From Pseudomonadota bacterium (GTDB lineage Bacteria; Pseudomonadota; Gammaproteobacteria; JAADHS01), in contig JAKACW010000013.1 of the NCBI GenBank assembly GCA_021821045.1, positions 1 to 64,000 on the forward strand: a DNA stretch of 64,000 nucleotides, read 5' to 3'. Shown piece after piece: positions 63,548 through 64,000 of the stretch. Below the pieces are notes generated by a model that did not search any database, was not told the origin of the DNA, and saw only the letters and a program-made list of their open reading frames with translations. Every line of letters starts with the position of its first letter. Position 1 is the stretch's first letter. The position numbers were made by a program, and so were the translations under genes.

Positions 63548-64000
63548 ATGACCACAAAGCGGGTCACACACGTCACCGGATATGCTCGATTCGCTAAGAT
63601 CGACGGTCGTCACCCGCTGCGCGATGCAGTGCCTAACTCATCCGTCGACTATAACGCCCGCCAACGCCCCGACGGCCAGGTCTTCTACTTCAACTTCGAT
63701 CTCGCCAAGGAGATGGGGCTGATCTCCCGCGATCACCCGCCGGTGATCAATAGCGCTTTGGCCAAAGCCATTCTCGATACATTCTCGATTGTCATTATCA
63801 ACGAATACGATTTGATCCATAAGACACCCATCGCGCCGCACAGCGTAAAACGCCATGCCTACATGGCGACGCGATATTTGCAGTTGCAGCATCCGAGCAA
63901 GAACGGCGAGACATCGGGTGACGGCCGCAGCATTTGGAACGGTCACTTTCGCGGCCGCGGCGTGACGTGGGATGTGTCGAGCTGCGGCACGGGCGCGACC
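63548..64000 (+). CDS. Conserved protein of unknown function, 3' truncated by the window
   Basis: The frame opens at the ATG at 63548 (MTTKRVTHVTGYARF) and runs off the window end. The 151 residues seen contain KIDGRHPLRDAVPNSSVDYN, VFYFNFDLAKEMGLISRDHP, IINEYDLIHKTP, ATRYLQLQHPS and NGETSGDGRSIWNG, ending in GVTWDVSSCGTGAT. These blocks look like a conserved family. The GDGR motif recalls SelO-type pseudokinases (UPF0061), but I cannot confirm this. Divergent from the PP2C gene. Confidence 0.6.
   Translation, partial: MTTKRVTHVTGYARFAKIDGRHPLRDAVPNSSVDYNARQRPDGQVFYFNFDLAKEMGLISRDHPPVINSALAKAILDTFSIVIINEYDLIHKTPIAPHSVKRHAYMATRYLQLQHPSKNGETSGDGRSIWNGHFRGRGVTWDVSSCGTGAT

Overview
The window reads as a chromosomal segment of a gammaproteobacterium. 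The coding style is GC-rich, and the gene content fits: CydPABX, PpnN, Mla lipid-transport parts, a PCu(A)C copper chaperone, and REP-like palindromes resembling those of Pseudomonas and relatives. No rRNA, tRNA, CRISPR array, integrase or complete insertion sequence was found, so the genus cannot be placed from this window.

Layout. 0-5 kb: a degraded CapA-like gene end, a radical SAM protein, an ICMT-like methyltransferase, a ZIP transporter whose 3' end is a mosaic of MFS and Rhs scraps, a toxin-antitoxin pair and an MFS transporter. 4.9-8.0 kb: a cytochrome bd oxidase operon (cydP-cydA-cydB-cydX, minus strand) with two microproteins. 8.3-13.5 kb: a Cache/HAMP/PAS hybrid kinase with an adjacent OmpR-type regulator, then small genes including a DUF3313-like lipoprotein. 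13.7-16.5 kb: a secreted lipoprotein with a caspase-like His/Cys pair and a small secreted protein. 16.7-19.5 kb: a FisR-type sigma54 activator divergent from a sulfide:quinone oxidoreductase, with a good -24/-12 promoter between them.

19.8-32.4 kb is the accessory island. It holds an AAA/DUF4143 ATPase gene sitting against a truncated rhs piece, two orphan Rhs tips each followed by a small membrane protein gene, and a full-length Rhs/YD-repeat protein of about 2450 codons. That main rhs gene has one in-frame amber codon after its signal-peptide region. One orphan tip looks like a Tlde1-type L,D-transpeptidase toxin.

33-39.6 kb: a giant lipoprotein of alternating DUF5666-like modules, a small protein, PpnN and a Glu/Leu-type dehydrogenase. 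39.8-44.5 kb: a MacAB-TolC-like tripartite exporter. 44.8-48.5 kb: a hexose-6-phosphate mutarotase divergent from glycogen phosphorylase. 48.6-50.7 kb: small envelope proteins. 51-53.8 kb: mlaE-mlaD-mlaA-mlaC without an ATPase. 54-56.3 kb: CBS, DUF1289, DUF502 and NUDIX genes. 56.4-63.5 kb: a second MCE transporter (permease, ATPase, MCE protein, PqiC-like lipoprotein). It is headed by a STAS protein and an upstream partner-switching set (HATPase kinase and two PP2C phosphatases).

A heterotypic REP-like palindrome family occurs at eight intergenic loci, including a tandem array with an exact 79-bp period at 50.7-51.06 kb. At two loci the element supplies or abuts the stop codon of the neighbouring gene.
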